Origin: Marinobacter guineae
Lineage (GTDB): Bacteria; Pseudomonadota; Gammaproteobacteria; Pseudomonadales; Oleiphilaceae
DNA length: 64,000 bases
Assembly: GCF_002744735.1 (NCBI RefSeq)
Contig: NZ_KZ319340.1
Location: forward strand, 963,030-1,027,029
Direction: 5' to 3'
Under the pieces are notes generated by a model that saw nothing but the letters and a program-made list of their open reading frames with translations, searched no databases and had not been told where the DNA came from. This document shows, piece after piece, positions 8,674-16,990 of the stretch (its first letter is position 1; each line of letters opens with the position of its first letter). A program made the position numbers and the translations under genes.

Positions 8674-9534
8674 ATGGGTACGAATTTACAGCTGGTTGAC
8701 AGACTGGTTCCGGGCGCGAATCTCGAGGCGTACATTCAGGCTGCGAGTCGCATTCCGGTGCTCACAGCGGATGAAGAGCGGGAGCTGGCTGAGCGGCTCC
8801 ATTACGAGGACGACGTAGACGCAGCCCGTTATCTGGTTATGTCACATCTGCGCTTCGTGATCCACATTGCCCGGAGTTACTCCGGGTACGGTCTGGCCCA
8901 GGCCGACCTTATCCAGGAAGGTAACGTTGGTCTGATGAAAGCGGTCAAGCGCTTCAACCCGGAATACGGGGTTCGGCTGGTGTCGTTTGCCGTGCACTGG
9001 ATCAAGGCCGAGATTCACGAGTTCATTCTGCGCAATTGGCGGATTGTGAAAGTGGCTACCACCAAGGCCCAGCGCAAGCTGTTCTTCAATCTGCGCAGCC
9101 AGAAGAAGAAGCTGGCCTGGCTGAGCCATGATGAGTTGAACGCCGTTGCGGAAGATCTGGGTGTCGCGCCCAAGGTGGTCCGGGAAATGGAAGGCCGGTT
9201 GGCCTCCCATGACACGGCGTTCGATGGTCCGATGGATGATGATGAGGATAACGCCTATCAGGCGCCTGCTTATTATCTGGAAGACACCCGTAGTAATCCG
9301 GCTACCCAGCTGGAGAATTCCAACTGGTCAGAGGATTCCAACGGCCGCTTGATGCAGGCCCTCGAGCAGCTGGATGAGCGTAGTCAGGATATTCTGCGCG
9401 AGCGCTGGTTGTCGGAAAGCAAGTCGACGCTGCATGAGTTGGCCGACAGGTACGGCGTTTCTGCGGAGCGGATTCGCCAGCTTGAGAAGAATGCGATGAA
9501 GAAGATTCGCGTGCAGATGTCTGAGGCCGCCTGA
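8674..9534 (+). CDS. rpoH: Heat-shock sigma factor RpoH (sigma32)
   Basis: Alternative sigma factor for cytosolic heat-shock genes. The 286 residues contain region 2 ([17 protein letters not shown]), the RpoH box with the signature RKLFFNLR, and a region 4 helix-turn-helix at the C terminus ([18 protein letters not shown]). Length and the RpoH box separate it from RpoD and RpoS. It follows ftsYEX and has its own promoters and terminator. HslO and HslR in this window belong to the stress regulon it controls in E. coli. Confidence 0.97.
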   Translation: MGTNLQLVDRLVPGANLEAYIQAASRIPVLTADEERELAERLHYEDDVDAARYLVMSHLRFVIHIARSYSGYGLAQADLIQEGNVGLMKAVKRFNPEYGVRLVSFAVHWIKAEIHEFILRNWRIVKVATTKAQRKLFFNLRSQKKKLAWLSHDELNAVAEDLGVAPKVVREMEGRLASHDTAFDGPMDDDEDNAYQAPAYYLEDTRSNPATQLENSNWSEDSNGRLMQALEQLDERSQDILRERWLSESKSTLHELADRYGVSAERIRQLEKNAMKKIRVQMSEAA

Positions 9535-9565
9535 TTTATTGGCCGGACTTTACAGACTACGCGAT

Positions 9566-9604
9566 GAAAAACGCCACCACCGGTTCCGGTTGGTGGCGTT
9601 TTTG
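9566..9604 (+). terminator. Intrinsic terminator of rpoH
   Basis: Ten-bp arms AACGCCACCA (9570-9579) and TGGTGGCGTT (9591-9600) with an inner GC-rich pairing, followed by a run of T residues. It lies 35 bases after the rpoH stop. Confidence 0.9.
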
Positions 9605-9641
9605 TTTGTATAATCGGAAACTAAACCTTGGGGGTAGAAGC

Positions 9642-9740
9642 GATTGGGTGGGTCTTTCCAAAACACGCTGTGAATACGTCCATGTATGCTCGGCTCCGCC
9701 ATCCATGGCTCCGCACGGTTTTGGAAAGACCCACCCAATC
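9642..9740 (+). repeat. Palindromic element copy A: 53-nt core between 23-bp perfect arms
   Basis: Left arm 9642-9664 and right arm 9718-9740 are perfect reverse complements. A four-base extension (9637-9640 with 9742-9745) continues the stem after one mismatch. The 53-base core differs from copy C by only three bases. The preceding ACCTTGGGGG (about 9624-9633) also occurs before copy C, so the unit may start there. It lies between the rpoH terminator and the next gene, 34 bases before that start. The minus-strand frame through it, containing HSVFW, recurs in all copies and is not a gene. Confidence 0.9.
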
Positions 9741-9774
9741 CCTTCCCTGACTTCTGGTGTTAAGGCCCTAATAA

Positions 9775-10686
9775 ATGACCAAAGAACTTCCTCATATCGC
9801 TTTTCTTGGTATCGGTCTGATGGGCGCGCCCATGACCCGCAATCTCTTGAAGGCCGGATTTCCGATGACCTTGTGGAACCGGACCACCAGCAAGTGTGAA
9901 CCGTTTTCCTCCGAGGCAACCATTGCAAAATCTCCGGCAGAGGCGGTTGCCGATGCTGACGTGGTGATCACCATGCTCGAGAACAGCGATGTGGTGGAAC
10001 AGGTGATGGTGGCCCAGGGTGCGATTGATGCCTTGAAGCCGGGGGCGCTGGTGATTGATATGAGTTCTGTCCAGCCCTCCGTGGCTCGTCGTCATGCTTC
10101 GCTTGTGGCGGAGCAGGGGGCGGGGTATTTGGACGCGCCGGTCTCCGGGGGTACTGTGGGCGCAGCTGAGGCGCGTCTGAGCATCATGGTCGGGGGTTCG
10201 AAGGAGGACGTTGATCGGGCCCGGCCGGTGTTTGAGGCGCTGGGCAAATGCACGAGGATTGGTCCTGTGGGGTCTGGCCAACTGGCCAAGTTGGCCAACC
10301 AGGCGATTGTCGGAATTACGATCGGGGCCGTGTCCGAGGCACTGTTGCTGGCGGCCAAGGGCGGGGCTGATCCGGCGGCGGTTCGGGAGGCCTTGCTGGG
10401 TGGCTTTGCCGGTAGCCGGATTCTGGAATTGCACGGTCAGCGGATGATTGACCGGGATTTTGCACCCGGTGCCCCGGCCCGGATTCAGCTCAAGGACATG
10501 CGGATGATTCTGGATGAGGCCCGCGCGGAGGGTTTGACACTGCCGCTGGCCCAGCAGACCCATAATGAATATCTGTCGCTGGTGGCCAATGGTCACAGTG
10601 ATGTTGACCACAGCGGCCTGCTGCTGGAGCTGGAGCACCTGAACGGTGCTTTGCTTGGCTCGCTCGGCCGCGGCCCTAAGGAGTAA
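9775..10686 (+). CDS. Tartronate semialdehyde reductase or related beta-hydroxyacid dehydrogenase
   Basis: NAD(P)-dependent beta-hydroxyacid dehydrogenase. The 303 residues show the Rossmann motif GIGLMGAPM near residue 12, the substrate loop DAPVSGGTVGA near residue 120 and the catalytic lysine region GQLAKLANQ near residue 170. The family includes 2-hydroxy-3-oxopropionate reductase (GlxR/GarR) and 3-hydroxyisobutyrate dehydrogenase. The next gene, encoding hydroxypyruvate isomerase, favours the first role. No glyoxylate carboligase is nearby, so the pathway assignment is an inference. Confidence 0.85.
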   Translation: MTKELPHIAFLGIGLMGAPMTRNLLKAGFPMTLWNRTTSKCEPFSSEATIAKSPAEAVADADVVITMLENSDVVEQVMVAQGAIDALKPGALVIDMSSVQPSVARRHASLVAEQGAGYLDAPVSGGTVGAAEARLSIMVGGSKEDVDRARPVFEALGKCTRIGPVGSGQLAKLANQAIVGITIGAVSEALLLAAKGGADPAAVREALLGGFAGSRILELHGQRMIDRDFAPGAPARIQLKDMRMILDEARAEGLTLPLAQQTHNEYLSLVANGHSDVDHSGLLLELEHLNGALLGSLGRGPKE

Positions 10687-10693
10687 CGACGCC

Positions 10694-11473
10694 ATGCCCC
10701 GTTTTGCTGCCAACCTGTCCATGCTGTTCACCGAAGTGGATTTCCCCGAGCGCTTTGCCATGGCCCGGGCTGCCGGGTTTGAGGGGGTTGAGTATCTGTT
10801 TCCCTATGCCTACCCGAAAGACATGCTCAGTCAGATGCTGAGCGACAATCAGTTGACTCAGGTGCTGTTCAACCTGCCACCGGGTGACTGGGATGCCGGA
10901 GAGCGTGGCATTGCCTGCCTGCCAGACCGGGTGGAGGAGTTTCAGGCGGGTGTGGATCAGGCCATCGAATATGCCAGGGCATTGGGTTGCCGGCAGCTGA
11001 ACTGCCTGGCAGGGCTTAAGCCGGCTGGCCTGTCGGAGGAAATTGCATGGCAGACGCTGGTGGAGAACGTGACCTGGGCAGCCGATAAGCTGGCAGAGGA
11101 GAATATAACTCTATGCCTGGAAGCCATAAATTCGCGGGTGGATATGCCGGATTTCTTTCTGGATACCTCCGGCAAGGTGCTGGCGCTGATTGAGGAGGTG
11201 GACGCAGACAACGTTCGCCTGCAGTATGACCTGTACCATATGCAGATCATGGAAGGGGATCTGGTGCGCTCGATGGAGTGCCTGTTACCGTGGATTGGCC
11301 ACATTCAGTTTGCGGATAATCCCGGGCGCCACGAACCCGGCACCGGGGAGATTAACTTTTCGAATGTTTTTGCAGCCATCGATCGCATGGGTTATGAAGG
11401 CTGGGTTGGTGCCGAGTACCGGCCCTCAGCCGCTACGGGGGACAGCCTCGGCTGGTTCGTGGGTCAGGGGTGA
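10694..11473 (+). CDS. hyi: Hydroxypyruvate isomerase
   Basis: TIM-barrel isomerase interconverting hydroxypyruvate and tartronate semialdehyde. The 259-residue protein shows the Hyi/AP-endonuclease-2-like pattern: NLSMLF near the N terminus, CLEAINSR for a metal-binding Glu, YDLYHMQIMEG, and GAEYRP at the end. A longer frame starts upstream at 10646, but the ATG at 10694 sits seven bases after the stop of the reductase and gives the usual length. The two genes should be cotranscribed and handle glyoxylate-derived C3 units. Confidence 0.9.
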   Translation: MPRFAANLSMLFTEVDFPERFAMARAAGFEGVEYLFPYAYPKDMLSQMLSDNQLTQVLFNLPPGDWDAGERGIACLPDRVEEFQAGVDQAIEYARALGCRQLNCLAGLKPAGLSEEIAWQTLVENVTWAADKLAEENITLCLEAINSRVDMPDFFLDTSGKVLALIEEVDADNVRLQYDLYHMQIMEGDLVRSMECLLPWIGHIQFADNPGRHEPGTGEINFSNVFAAIDRMGYEGWVGAEYRPSAATGDSLGWFVGQG

Positions 11474-11576
11474 CCGTCGCCATAGGCGACACCCTCTTAC
11501 AAGATCGTAACTGGCCGGCTTCCCAAGTTCTTCGTACCCTTGTGGTCAATGTAATCCGCTATCGGGAGGAGAGCCG

Positions 11577-12257
11577 GTGAAAGCGCTGGTAATCGAAGAC
11601 GATCAGGACGTAGCAAATTATCTTGTCAAAGGGCTGAAGGAATCCGACTTCGTGGTGGATCATGCGGCCGATGGCAAGGAAGGCATGATGATGGCGGCCA
11701 GTGAAGACTACGACATTATGATTGTGGACCGTATGCTGCCGGGGATGGACGGACTGTCTATCATAAAAACCGTCCGGGCGACCGGAAACCAGGTGCCGGT
11801 TCTGATTCTGAGCGCCCTGGGTGATGTGGACGACCGGGTCGAAGGCCTGCGGGGCGGTGGAGACGATTACCTGACCAAGCCGTTTTCCTTCACTGAGCTG
11901 CTGGCTCGCATCGAATCCCTGATTCGACGCAACCGCCAGGCGGCGGAAACTGAAACCGTGTTACGGGTGGCCGATCTGGAAATGGATCTGCTGGCGAGGA
12001 CCGTCAAGAGGGCTGGCCAGAATATTGATGTTCAGCCCCGTGAATTCCGGTTGCTTGAATACCTGATGCGGAACGCCGGCCAGGTGGTTACCCGGACCAT
12101 GCTGCTGGAGAAAGTCTGGGATTATCACTTTGATCCCCAGACCAACGTCATCGACGTGCACATCAGCCGGCTGCGTGCCAAGATCGACAAGGAATTCGAG
12201 ACACCCTTACTGCAAACCATCCGGGGAGCAGGGTACATGTTACGTGAAACTGCTTAG
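11577..12257 (+). CDS. OmpR-family response regulator
   Basis: Two-component DNA-binding regulator of 226 residues. The receiver domain has the acidic pair in EDD at 7-9, the phosphoacceptor Asp51 in VDRMLPGMDG and the conserved Lys in LTKPFS. The C-terminal winged helix is complete (REFRLLEYLMRNAG, then VWDYHFDPQTNVIDVHISRL). It starts with GTG behind AGGAGAG. Its stop overlaps the start of the kinase gene by 14 bases, so the pair is coupled. The signal and targets are unknown. Confidence 0.93.
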   Translation: MKALVIEDDQDVANYLVKGLKESDFVVDHAADGKEGMMMAASEDYDIMIVDRMLPGMDGLSIIKTVRATGNQVPVLILSALGDVDDRVEGLRGGGDDYLTKPFSFTELLARIESLIRRNRQAAETETVLRVADLEMDLLARTVKRAGQNIDVQPREFRLLEYLMRNAGQVVTRTMLLEKVWDYHFDPQTNVIDVHISRLRAKIDKEFETPLLQTIRGAGYMLRETA

Positions 12258-13737
12258 TCAGCTAAGGACTTCGTCTTTTCAATTAGCCCTGTTGTACATG
12301 GTGGTGTTTGCCACCTCGGTGTTCCTGCTGCTCGCTTTTATTTACTGGCGTACAGCGGGCTTCATGACCGCCCAGACCGACGAAACCATTGAAGCGGAAA
12401 TCGCCGGTCTGGCGGAGCAGTATCGGGGCCGTGGCGTAAACGGCCTGATCACCATCATTCGCGAGCGGGTTGCCCGCGATCCCAATGCCAAATCCATTTA
12501 TCTGCTGACGACCGACGACTTCCTCAAGCTCGCCGGAAACATCGAGACCTGGCCTGAAGGCAGCCGGTCCGAAAGCGGCTGGATCAATTTTACCCTGGAT
12601 AAATCCGTCGGCTGGACAGGCCCTGAGCGCTTGGCCCGTGCCCGAATTTTTGAAGTCCAGGGTGGCCTGCGCTTGCTAGTGGGCCGGGATGTGGACGAAC
12701 TTACCAATCTGAAACGGGTGATTGAAACCGCCATTAACTGGGGGATGGGCATCACCCTTGGGCTCGCTTTGATGGGCGGCTTTTTGATGAGCCGGAGCAC
12801 GACCCGGAGGATTGAGGTTATCAACAATACCTCCCGCCGTATCATGAATGGCCACTTGTCCCTGAGAATTCCTACCCGCGGAACGGACGACGATTTTGAC
12901 CAGCTGGCGGAAAACCTGAACCAGATGCTGGACCGCATTGTTTATTTGATGGAAGGCATCCGGCACGTTTCCGACAGCATTGCCCATGACCTTCGCACCC
13001 CCCTGACCCGCCTGCGGAATCAGCTTGAAAATACCCTGATGTCGGTGGATAACGATGAAGCGAGGGAGCAGGCCGGCCGTGCCGTGGCGGAGGCCGATCA
13101 GTTGCTGGCCACCTTCAACGCCCTGCTGCGCATTGCCCGGCTTGAAACCCGGGGCAATGCCGCTGATATGAAACCGGTATCGCTGGATGCACTGGTTACC
13201 GACGCCTGTGAGCTCTATGAGGCGCTGGCCGAGGATAAAGACCAGTCTTTCGAGCAGTCCCTGGAAAGCGGCGTGATCATTGAGGGTGACAGGGACCTGC
13301 TGTTCCAGATGGTCAGTAACCTGATCGATAATGCGATCAAATACACACCGGAACACGGCGTTATCGGAGTTGCCGTGCGAAAGGAGGGCGCCGAGGCGAT
13401 CTTCGAGGTTCGGGACAGTGGTATCGGCATTCCCGATGTCGAGAAAGATCAGGTGTTCCAGCGCTTCTATCGTGTTGGCAAGAGCCGCTCATTACCCGGT
13501 AATGGTCTGGGTCTGAGCCTTGTGAGTGCCGTTGCGGAAATCCATCAGGGTCGGATTGTTCTGACCGATACCCGCCCCGGTGATACCCCACCTGGACTGA
13601 CTGTCACCGTCCGGATGCCTGCCTTTACCGAGGCCCGGAAACGGGTCCGGGCAGCGCAGGCCGAGCAGCAGCCGGCGAATTCAGCGGGTGGGGAAACCCG
13701 AACCGCAACCGAAACCACTGGCGCAGAAACTCACTGA
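12244..13737 (+). CDS. Membrane sensor histidine kinase, partner of the 11577-12257 regulator
   Basis: The 497-residue kinase has a membrane segment at about residues 12-38, a periplasmic sensor of about 120 residues, a second membrane segment near 160-180 and a HAMP region. The HisKA box HDLRTPLTRLR follows with His248, then an HATPase domain with NLIDNAIKYTP, DSGIGIP and GNGLGLSLV. Frames exist from 12130, but they run antisense to sense in the regulator. The GTG at 12244, in the overlap TACGTGAAACTG, is the sensible start. The C-terminal tail is Ala/Thr/Glu rich. The gene ends within seven bases shared with the convergent small gene. Confidence 0.92.
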   Translation: MKLLSQLRTSSFQLALLYMVVFATSVFLLLAFIYWRTAGFMTAQTDETIEAEIAGLAEQYRGRGVNGLITIIRERVARDPNAKSIYLLTTDDFLKLAGNIETWPEGSRSESGWINFTLDKSVGWTGPERLARARIFEVQGGLRLLVGRDVDELTNLKRVIETAINWGMGITLGLALMGGFLMSRSTTRRIEVINNTSRRIMNGHLSLRIPTRGTDDDFDQLAENLNQMLDRIVYLMEGIRHVSDSIAHDLRTPLTRLRNQLENTLMSVDNDEAREQAGRAVAEADQLLATFNALLRIARLETRGNAADMKPVSLDALVTDACELYEALAEDKDQSFEQSLESGVIIEGDRDLLFQMVSNLIDNAIKYTPEHGVIGVAVRKEGAEAIFEVRDSGIGIPDVEKDQVFQRFYRVGKSRSLPGNGLGLSLVSAVAEIHQGRIVLTDTRPGDTPPGLTVTVRMPAFTEARKRVRAAQAEQQPANSAGGETRTATETTGAETH

Positions 13738-14012
13738 CTGGCGCGGAACCGGCTAATCCTCGACAGCACCGGGCCTACCAACGCATCCTTGCGGGACTCG
13801 ATCTGGTGGGTGATCTTTTCAACCTGTGAACGTCGGCGATTTACCCGCACCTGAATGCTGTCCCACTCTCCTTCCAGATGCTTCTGTTCCGCCATCAGGA
13901 AGGCCGCAACGTTATGGCGGTTCACCTTGCCGGTGATGCCGAACTGGTCCAGTCGGTAACCAAGGGTGTCCACGCCGTTCAGCGCCATATTCAGCAGTGT
14001 TTGAGTGTTCAT
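13731..14012 (-). CDS. Small protein of unknown function
   Basis: Not recognised. The 93-residue product lacks a signal peptide or membrane segment. Its middle and C-terminal parts are strongly charged and heptad-like (EGEWDSIQVRVNRRRSQVEKI, about residues 48-68), suggesting a coiled coil. The start ATG at 14012 follows a GGAGATA ribosome site. It converges on the sensor kinase with overlapping stop codons. It could be a phasin-like or structural small protein, but nothing in the sequence proves that. Confidence 0.65.
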   Translation of the reverse strand: MNTQTLLNMALNGVDTLGYRLDQFGITGKVNRHNVAAFLMAEQKHLEGEWDSIQVRVNRRRSQVEKITHQIESRKDALVGPVLSRISRFRASQ

Positions 14013-14240
14013 GTCTGTATCTCCGTGACGGGAAACTTGGGAAAGTTATTTTCCCAAAACTATGCCTTGCCCCTAGAGTGTGCAACCTAATTACGAGGCG
14101 GGGTGTCGGCACTTTCCCTGACTAAAAGGTAATTCGTCGGCCACGCGTGCGTAATGCTCTCTGTGGATAATGAATTTCGTAGCTTTGGAAGCCGGCACGA
14201 ATTGTTGCTTGCTTCTCCCTCCAGCACAGCGCTAGCCTTA

Positions 14241-14263
14241 CCCCGTTTTTACGGGGTTTTTTT
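14241..14263 (+). terminator. Intrinsic terminator with no annotated gene before it
   Basis: CCCCGT and ACGGGG arms with a four-T loop and seven T residues after the stem. It lies 47 bases before greB and 229 bases after the start of the divergent small gene, so the only thing it could terminate is a short plus-strand RNA from 14013-14240 or a greB leader. Confidence 0.75.
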
Positions 14264-14309
14264 ATATCTCCCATTCTGTATTCCCATTGGCTAAGGACGT
14301 TGCGAATCA

Positions 14310-14825
14310 ATGACCAAGGTTCCCGATAATGCTGGCCCACGCCCCCGGTACATCACCCCGGACGGTGAGCGGGCACTGCGTGACGAATTGCAGTATCTGT
14401 GGAAGGTGAAGCGGCCGGAAGTCACCCAGGCGGTGAGGGAGGCCGCTGCCCTTGGCGATCGCTCCGAGAATGCTGAATACATCTACGGCAAGAAACAGTT
14501 ACGGGAAATCGACCGCCGGGTTCGCTTTCTGGGCAAGCGGCTGGAAGAACTCACCGTTGTGAACCGGTTGCCGGAGGATCGCAACAAGGTATTTTTCGGT
14601 GCCTGGGTTACCGTAGAAGATGAAGAGGGTGGCGAGCAGACCTATCGGCTGGTGGGTGCCGATGAATTTGATCTGACCAAAGGCTATCTGAGCATCAACT
14701 CGCCTCTGGCTCGGGCCCTGATCGGCAAACGCCTGGATGATGAGGTGAATGTCCGCACTCCGGAGGGCTGGAAATCGGTATTGGTGGTTGGCATCCGCTA
14801 CCAGGAACCCTCCGGCGACAAGTGA
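14310..14825 (+). CDS. greB: Transcription elongation factor GreB
   Basis: GreB rescues backtracked RNA polymerase by stimulating transcript cleavage. The 171-residue protein has the N-terminal coiled coil with the acidic tip (RSENAEYIYGKKQLREID) and the C-terminal globular domain. The YIYGKK-type tip and the length favour GreB over GreA. A terminator lies just upstream, so greB could be under attenuation. Transcription downstream appears to end before the next exported protein, but no clear terminator was seen. Confidence 0.95.
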   Translation: MTKVPDNAGPRPRYITPDGERALRDELQYLWKVKRPEVTQAVREAAALGDRSENAEYIYGKKQLREIDRRVRFLGKRLEELTVVNRLPEDRNKVFFGAWVTVEDEEGGEQTYRLVGADEFDLTKGYLSINSPLARALIGKRLDDEVNVRTPEGWKSVLVVGIRYQEPSGDK

Positions 14826-14939
14826 AAAGCGTCACAGAATCGTCGACTGGCCGGGCAATCGGTGTACTTTGACGATAGACTGATCAAAAATTGGCACACG
14901 CTTTTTGCAGGCAAGGATCTGTCAGCCGGGATTGTCACC

Positions 14940-15413
14940 ATGGGTATGCGTTCGGAATGTGGAAAAACAGAAGGGAATGCCAGTAATTCGCTGGCCCTTG
15001 CGGGCTTAGCAGCAATATTGATGTGCCCGGTTCTCACCCTGGCCGAAGAAGCGTCATCTGCTGACAGTGAGGTCAGCGCCTTCCAGTTTGAAGAGCGGTC
15101 GACCATCCACAACATTCCGCTCCGCTCCATTGAGGAAGACGCATTGGCGAATACTGTGATTGAAGGCGGTCTTGTGGCTCCGGCAGCGGGCGTGCCGGTA
15201 CGGCCTCGCACGGAAGACGACTTCTATCTGGACCCTCTGGCACTTCAGCCCGGCGACAGCCGTACCGACCTGGGCCGCTCCGAAATCCCGGTGGAATTCC
15301 GGTTCAGCAATCCCAAGTCCATTCCGGGGCAGACCCACAGCAACAACTACGTGATCCGCCCGCCCGAGAACCGCACCTACGACGCCCTGAACATCAATAT
15401 GACCGGGCGTTGA
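14940..15413 (+). CDS. Exported protein of unknown function
   Basis: Not recognised. The frame is open from a GTG at 14862, but the ATG at 14940 gives a standard signal peptide: a polar start, a hydrophobic stretch near residues 18-33 and the cleavage-like LAEEA. The mature protein of about 120 residues is acidic, has no cysteine and no repeats, and ends in an Asn-rich segment. The ribosome site is weak. It stands between greB and a convergent recombinase-domain gene. Confidence 0.65.
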   Translation: MGMRSECGKTEGNASNSLALAGLAAILMCPVLTLAEEASSADSEVSAFQFEERSTIHNIPLRSIEEDALANTVIEGGLVAPAAGVPVRPRTEDDFYLDPLALQPGDSRTDLGRSEIPVEFRFSNPKSIPGQTHSNNYVIRPPENRTYDALNINMTGR

Positions 15414-15421
15414 GCCTGGTC

Positions 15422-15742
15422 TCAGGCAGCCGCACAGCCGCCGGCGCTGTCCATTGACGCCTTTCCCAGCACATCCTCGTAAAAGAATGTCAGTGCCTGA
15501 CTGGCCTGGTTGAATCTTGCCCGGGATACCCGGATGCGGTCGTTCAGATACTGCAGAAAAAGCTGCCGGTCTTCATTGGCCAGCGCTTCGGGGTCCTTCA
15601 GGCCGTGGAACAGCACGAATCGCGTGATCCAGTGAAGGTATGTCTGCTCTGCACGCTGATTGAGCTGATGTTTGCGGATGGCGTCCTTGACCCGGCCCAC
15701 AAGGCCCGGCTGGGATTGATCCAGCGCCTCGTCGATGTCCAT
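15422..15742 (-). CDS. Orphan integrase N-terminal SAM-like domain protein
   Basis: The 106 residues correspond to the core-binding SAM-like domain of tyrosine recombinases (pattern AEQTYLHWITRFVLFHG, then FLQYLNDR and ASQALTFFYEDVLG), as in integron and phage integrases. The protein stops where the catalytic domain would begin, so the Arg-His-Arg-Tyr residues are absent. The ATG at 15742 has GGAAGAG seven bases upstream. Either it is a remnant of a longer integrase or a stand-alone DNA-binding protein. No att-like repeats were found around it. Confidence 0.75.
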   Translation of the reverse strand: MDIDEALDQSQPGLVGRVKDAIRKHQLNQRAEQTYLHWITRFVLFHGLKDPEALANEDRQLFLQYLNDRIRVSRARFNQASQALTFFYEDVLGKASMDSAGGCAAA

Positions 15743-15878
15743 ATGAGTAACTCTTCCTGATGAATTGATATTGTTATAATGCGCGCATCTTATGACAGTC
15801 TCTTGACCGTCGCAAAGGTTTTGGGCGGGAGATTGATCCCGGTCAGGTACCGCACCGGGATCCGGAGTGCAGGGAGGC

Positions 15879-16139
15879 TTACTTGAGTGCTTCGAGCTTG
15901 TCGATATACTGCTGCATGGCGTCTTCGCTGGACATATCCTTGAGCTTTTCCCAGGCATCGAACTTGGCCCGGCCAACAAAATCCATCATGCCAGGGCGCT
16001 TGCCAGACACATCACCTTCGGTTGCCTGTTTGTAAAGCGCGTAGAATTCCAGTTTCACCTCATTGGATGGCTTGAAGTCACCTTCAGCGGTCTGGATGTA
16101 GTTAACAGCTTCATCGAAGCGGGTTTTCAGGTCACTCAT
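15879..16139 (-). CDS. Acyl-CoA-binding protein
   Basis: Small cytosolic carrier for medium and long-chain acyl-CoA esters. The 86-residue protein has the full ACBP pattern: LEFYALYKQATEGDV for the CoA site, then KFDAWEKLKDMSSEDAMQQYI. Length and motifs match the four-helix family, which is common in lipid-accumulating marine bacteria. It follows a larger exported protein after 11 bases on the same strand, which suggests cotranscription. Confidence 0.95.
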   Translation of the reverse strand: MSDLKTRFDEAVNYIQTAEGDFKPSNEVKLEFYALYKQATEGDVSGKRPGMMDFVGRAKFDAWEKLKDMSSEDAMQQYIDKLEALK

Positions 16140-16150
16140 TTTTGATTCCT

Positions 16151-16747
16151 TTATCTGGCTTCCATCTCGTGAAGCGCCGTTATCTCAGCGATGTAGGGTC
16201 GCACTGCCTCAATGTCTCGAACAGGAGCATTGCGAACCACCTCGTTGGATTGAACGGCACCTTCCATCATCGTACGGATGTTCTGTTTATCGGCTTCGGG
16301 CAGATTCTCAATTGAAGCCATGTAGTTCTCCATGGCCCCCGTATCCATAGCGGGCTGGCCTTCCATATTGATTGCCATGTACGCCGTGAAAATGCGATCG
16401 CCAATCTGGCCCCACTGTTCAAGGCTCTCGAAGCCGTGACGCTCAGCAACGGCGCTGACCTTGCGTTGCGTGGGGGGATGGTTACCCAACTCTTCTACCA
16501 TATCCGAATATACGCGGGTTAAGTCCATGTTCCAGTCATCATTGTCTGTGAATTCCTCGGCCAGCTCGTTCTCTGCAGAGTCGTCAAAAATGGCTCGCAT
16601 GTCCTGCAAGCTGGCAATAAACGATTCAATGGTTGAGCTTTTCAGAGTGGAGGCATGGGTTGGCACGACCAACAGGCATAGCGTTATAGCGAGTGAAAGC
16701 TGGCGATAGTTACAGCGGGTGAGAATGCGACGTGCGTGAGCGTACAT
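16151..16747 (-). CDS. Exported protein of unknown function
   Basis: Not recognised. The frame is open from 16891, but the ATG at 16747 has AAGGAA seven bases upstream and starts a signal peptide with a basic n-region (HARRILTRCNYR) and a hydrophobic core ending at THAS, about residues 29-32. The mature part of about 165 residues is helical in character, acidic, and contains MEGQPAMDTGAMENYMAS. It probably forms an operon with the acyl-CoA-binding protein gene 11 bases downstream. A periplasmic role is inferred only from the signal. Confidence 0.72.
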   Translation of the reverse strand: MYAHARRILTRCNYRQLSLAITLCLLVVPTHASTLKSSTIESFIASLQDMRAIFDDSAENELAEEFTDNDDWNMDLTRVYSDMVEELGNHPPTQRKVSAVAERHGFESLEQWGQIGDRIFTAYMAINMEGQPAMDTGAMENYMASIENLPEADKQNIRTMMEGAVQSNEVVRNAPVRDIEAVRPYIAEITALHEMEAR

Positions 16748-16990
16748 CGAAAGTTCCTTTTTCTGTTGAGGTATTTTCCTGTCGGACCGGCATGCTGAAC
16801 CGGAGCGAAATCGTAATCTACAATATTTTTCAACCCCCAGAAAGCTGGTATCCCCTGAAACAAGCGCTACCTCAACAAACTGCTGGGCCATTGAAACTGA
16901 CTCTTTTGCAGGACCGGTTCAGTAGTGACATTATATGCGGCTTTGCTGCCGGGATTGGCAGTTAATCGTAACGCTGAATAAGGAATGTTC

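Noticed and set aside
9550..9738. Minus-strand frame through repeat copy A, and similar frames in copies B and C
   Set aside because: The same peptide with HSVFW appears in all three repeats; it reflects the conserved core, not a gene family.
9760..10761. 333-residue minus-strand frame opposite the dehydrogenase gene
   Set aside because: Shadow; the plus-strand product has intact family motifs.
12130..12243. Upstream extension of the sensor kinase frame
   Set aside because: Lies inside the response regulator coding region in another frame.
15422..16139. Integrative element around the integrase-like gene
   Set aside because: No tRNA, att repeats or other phage or plasmid genes nearby.
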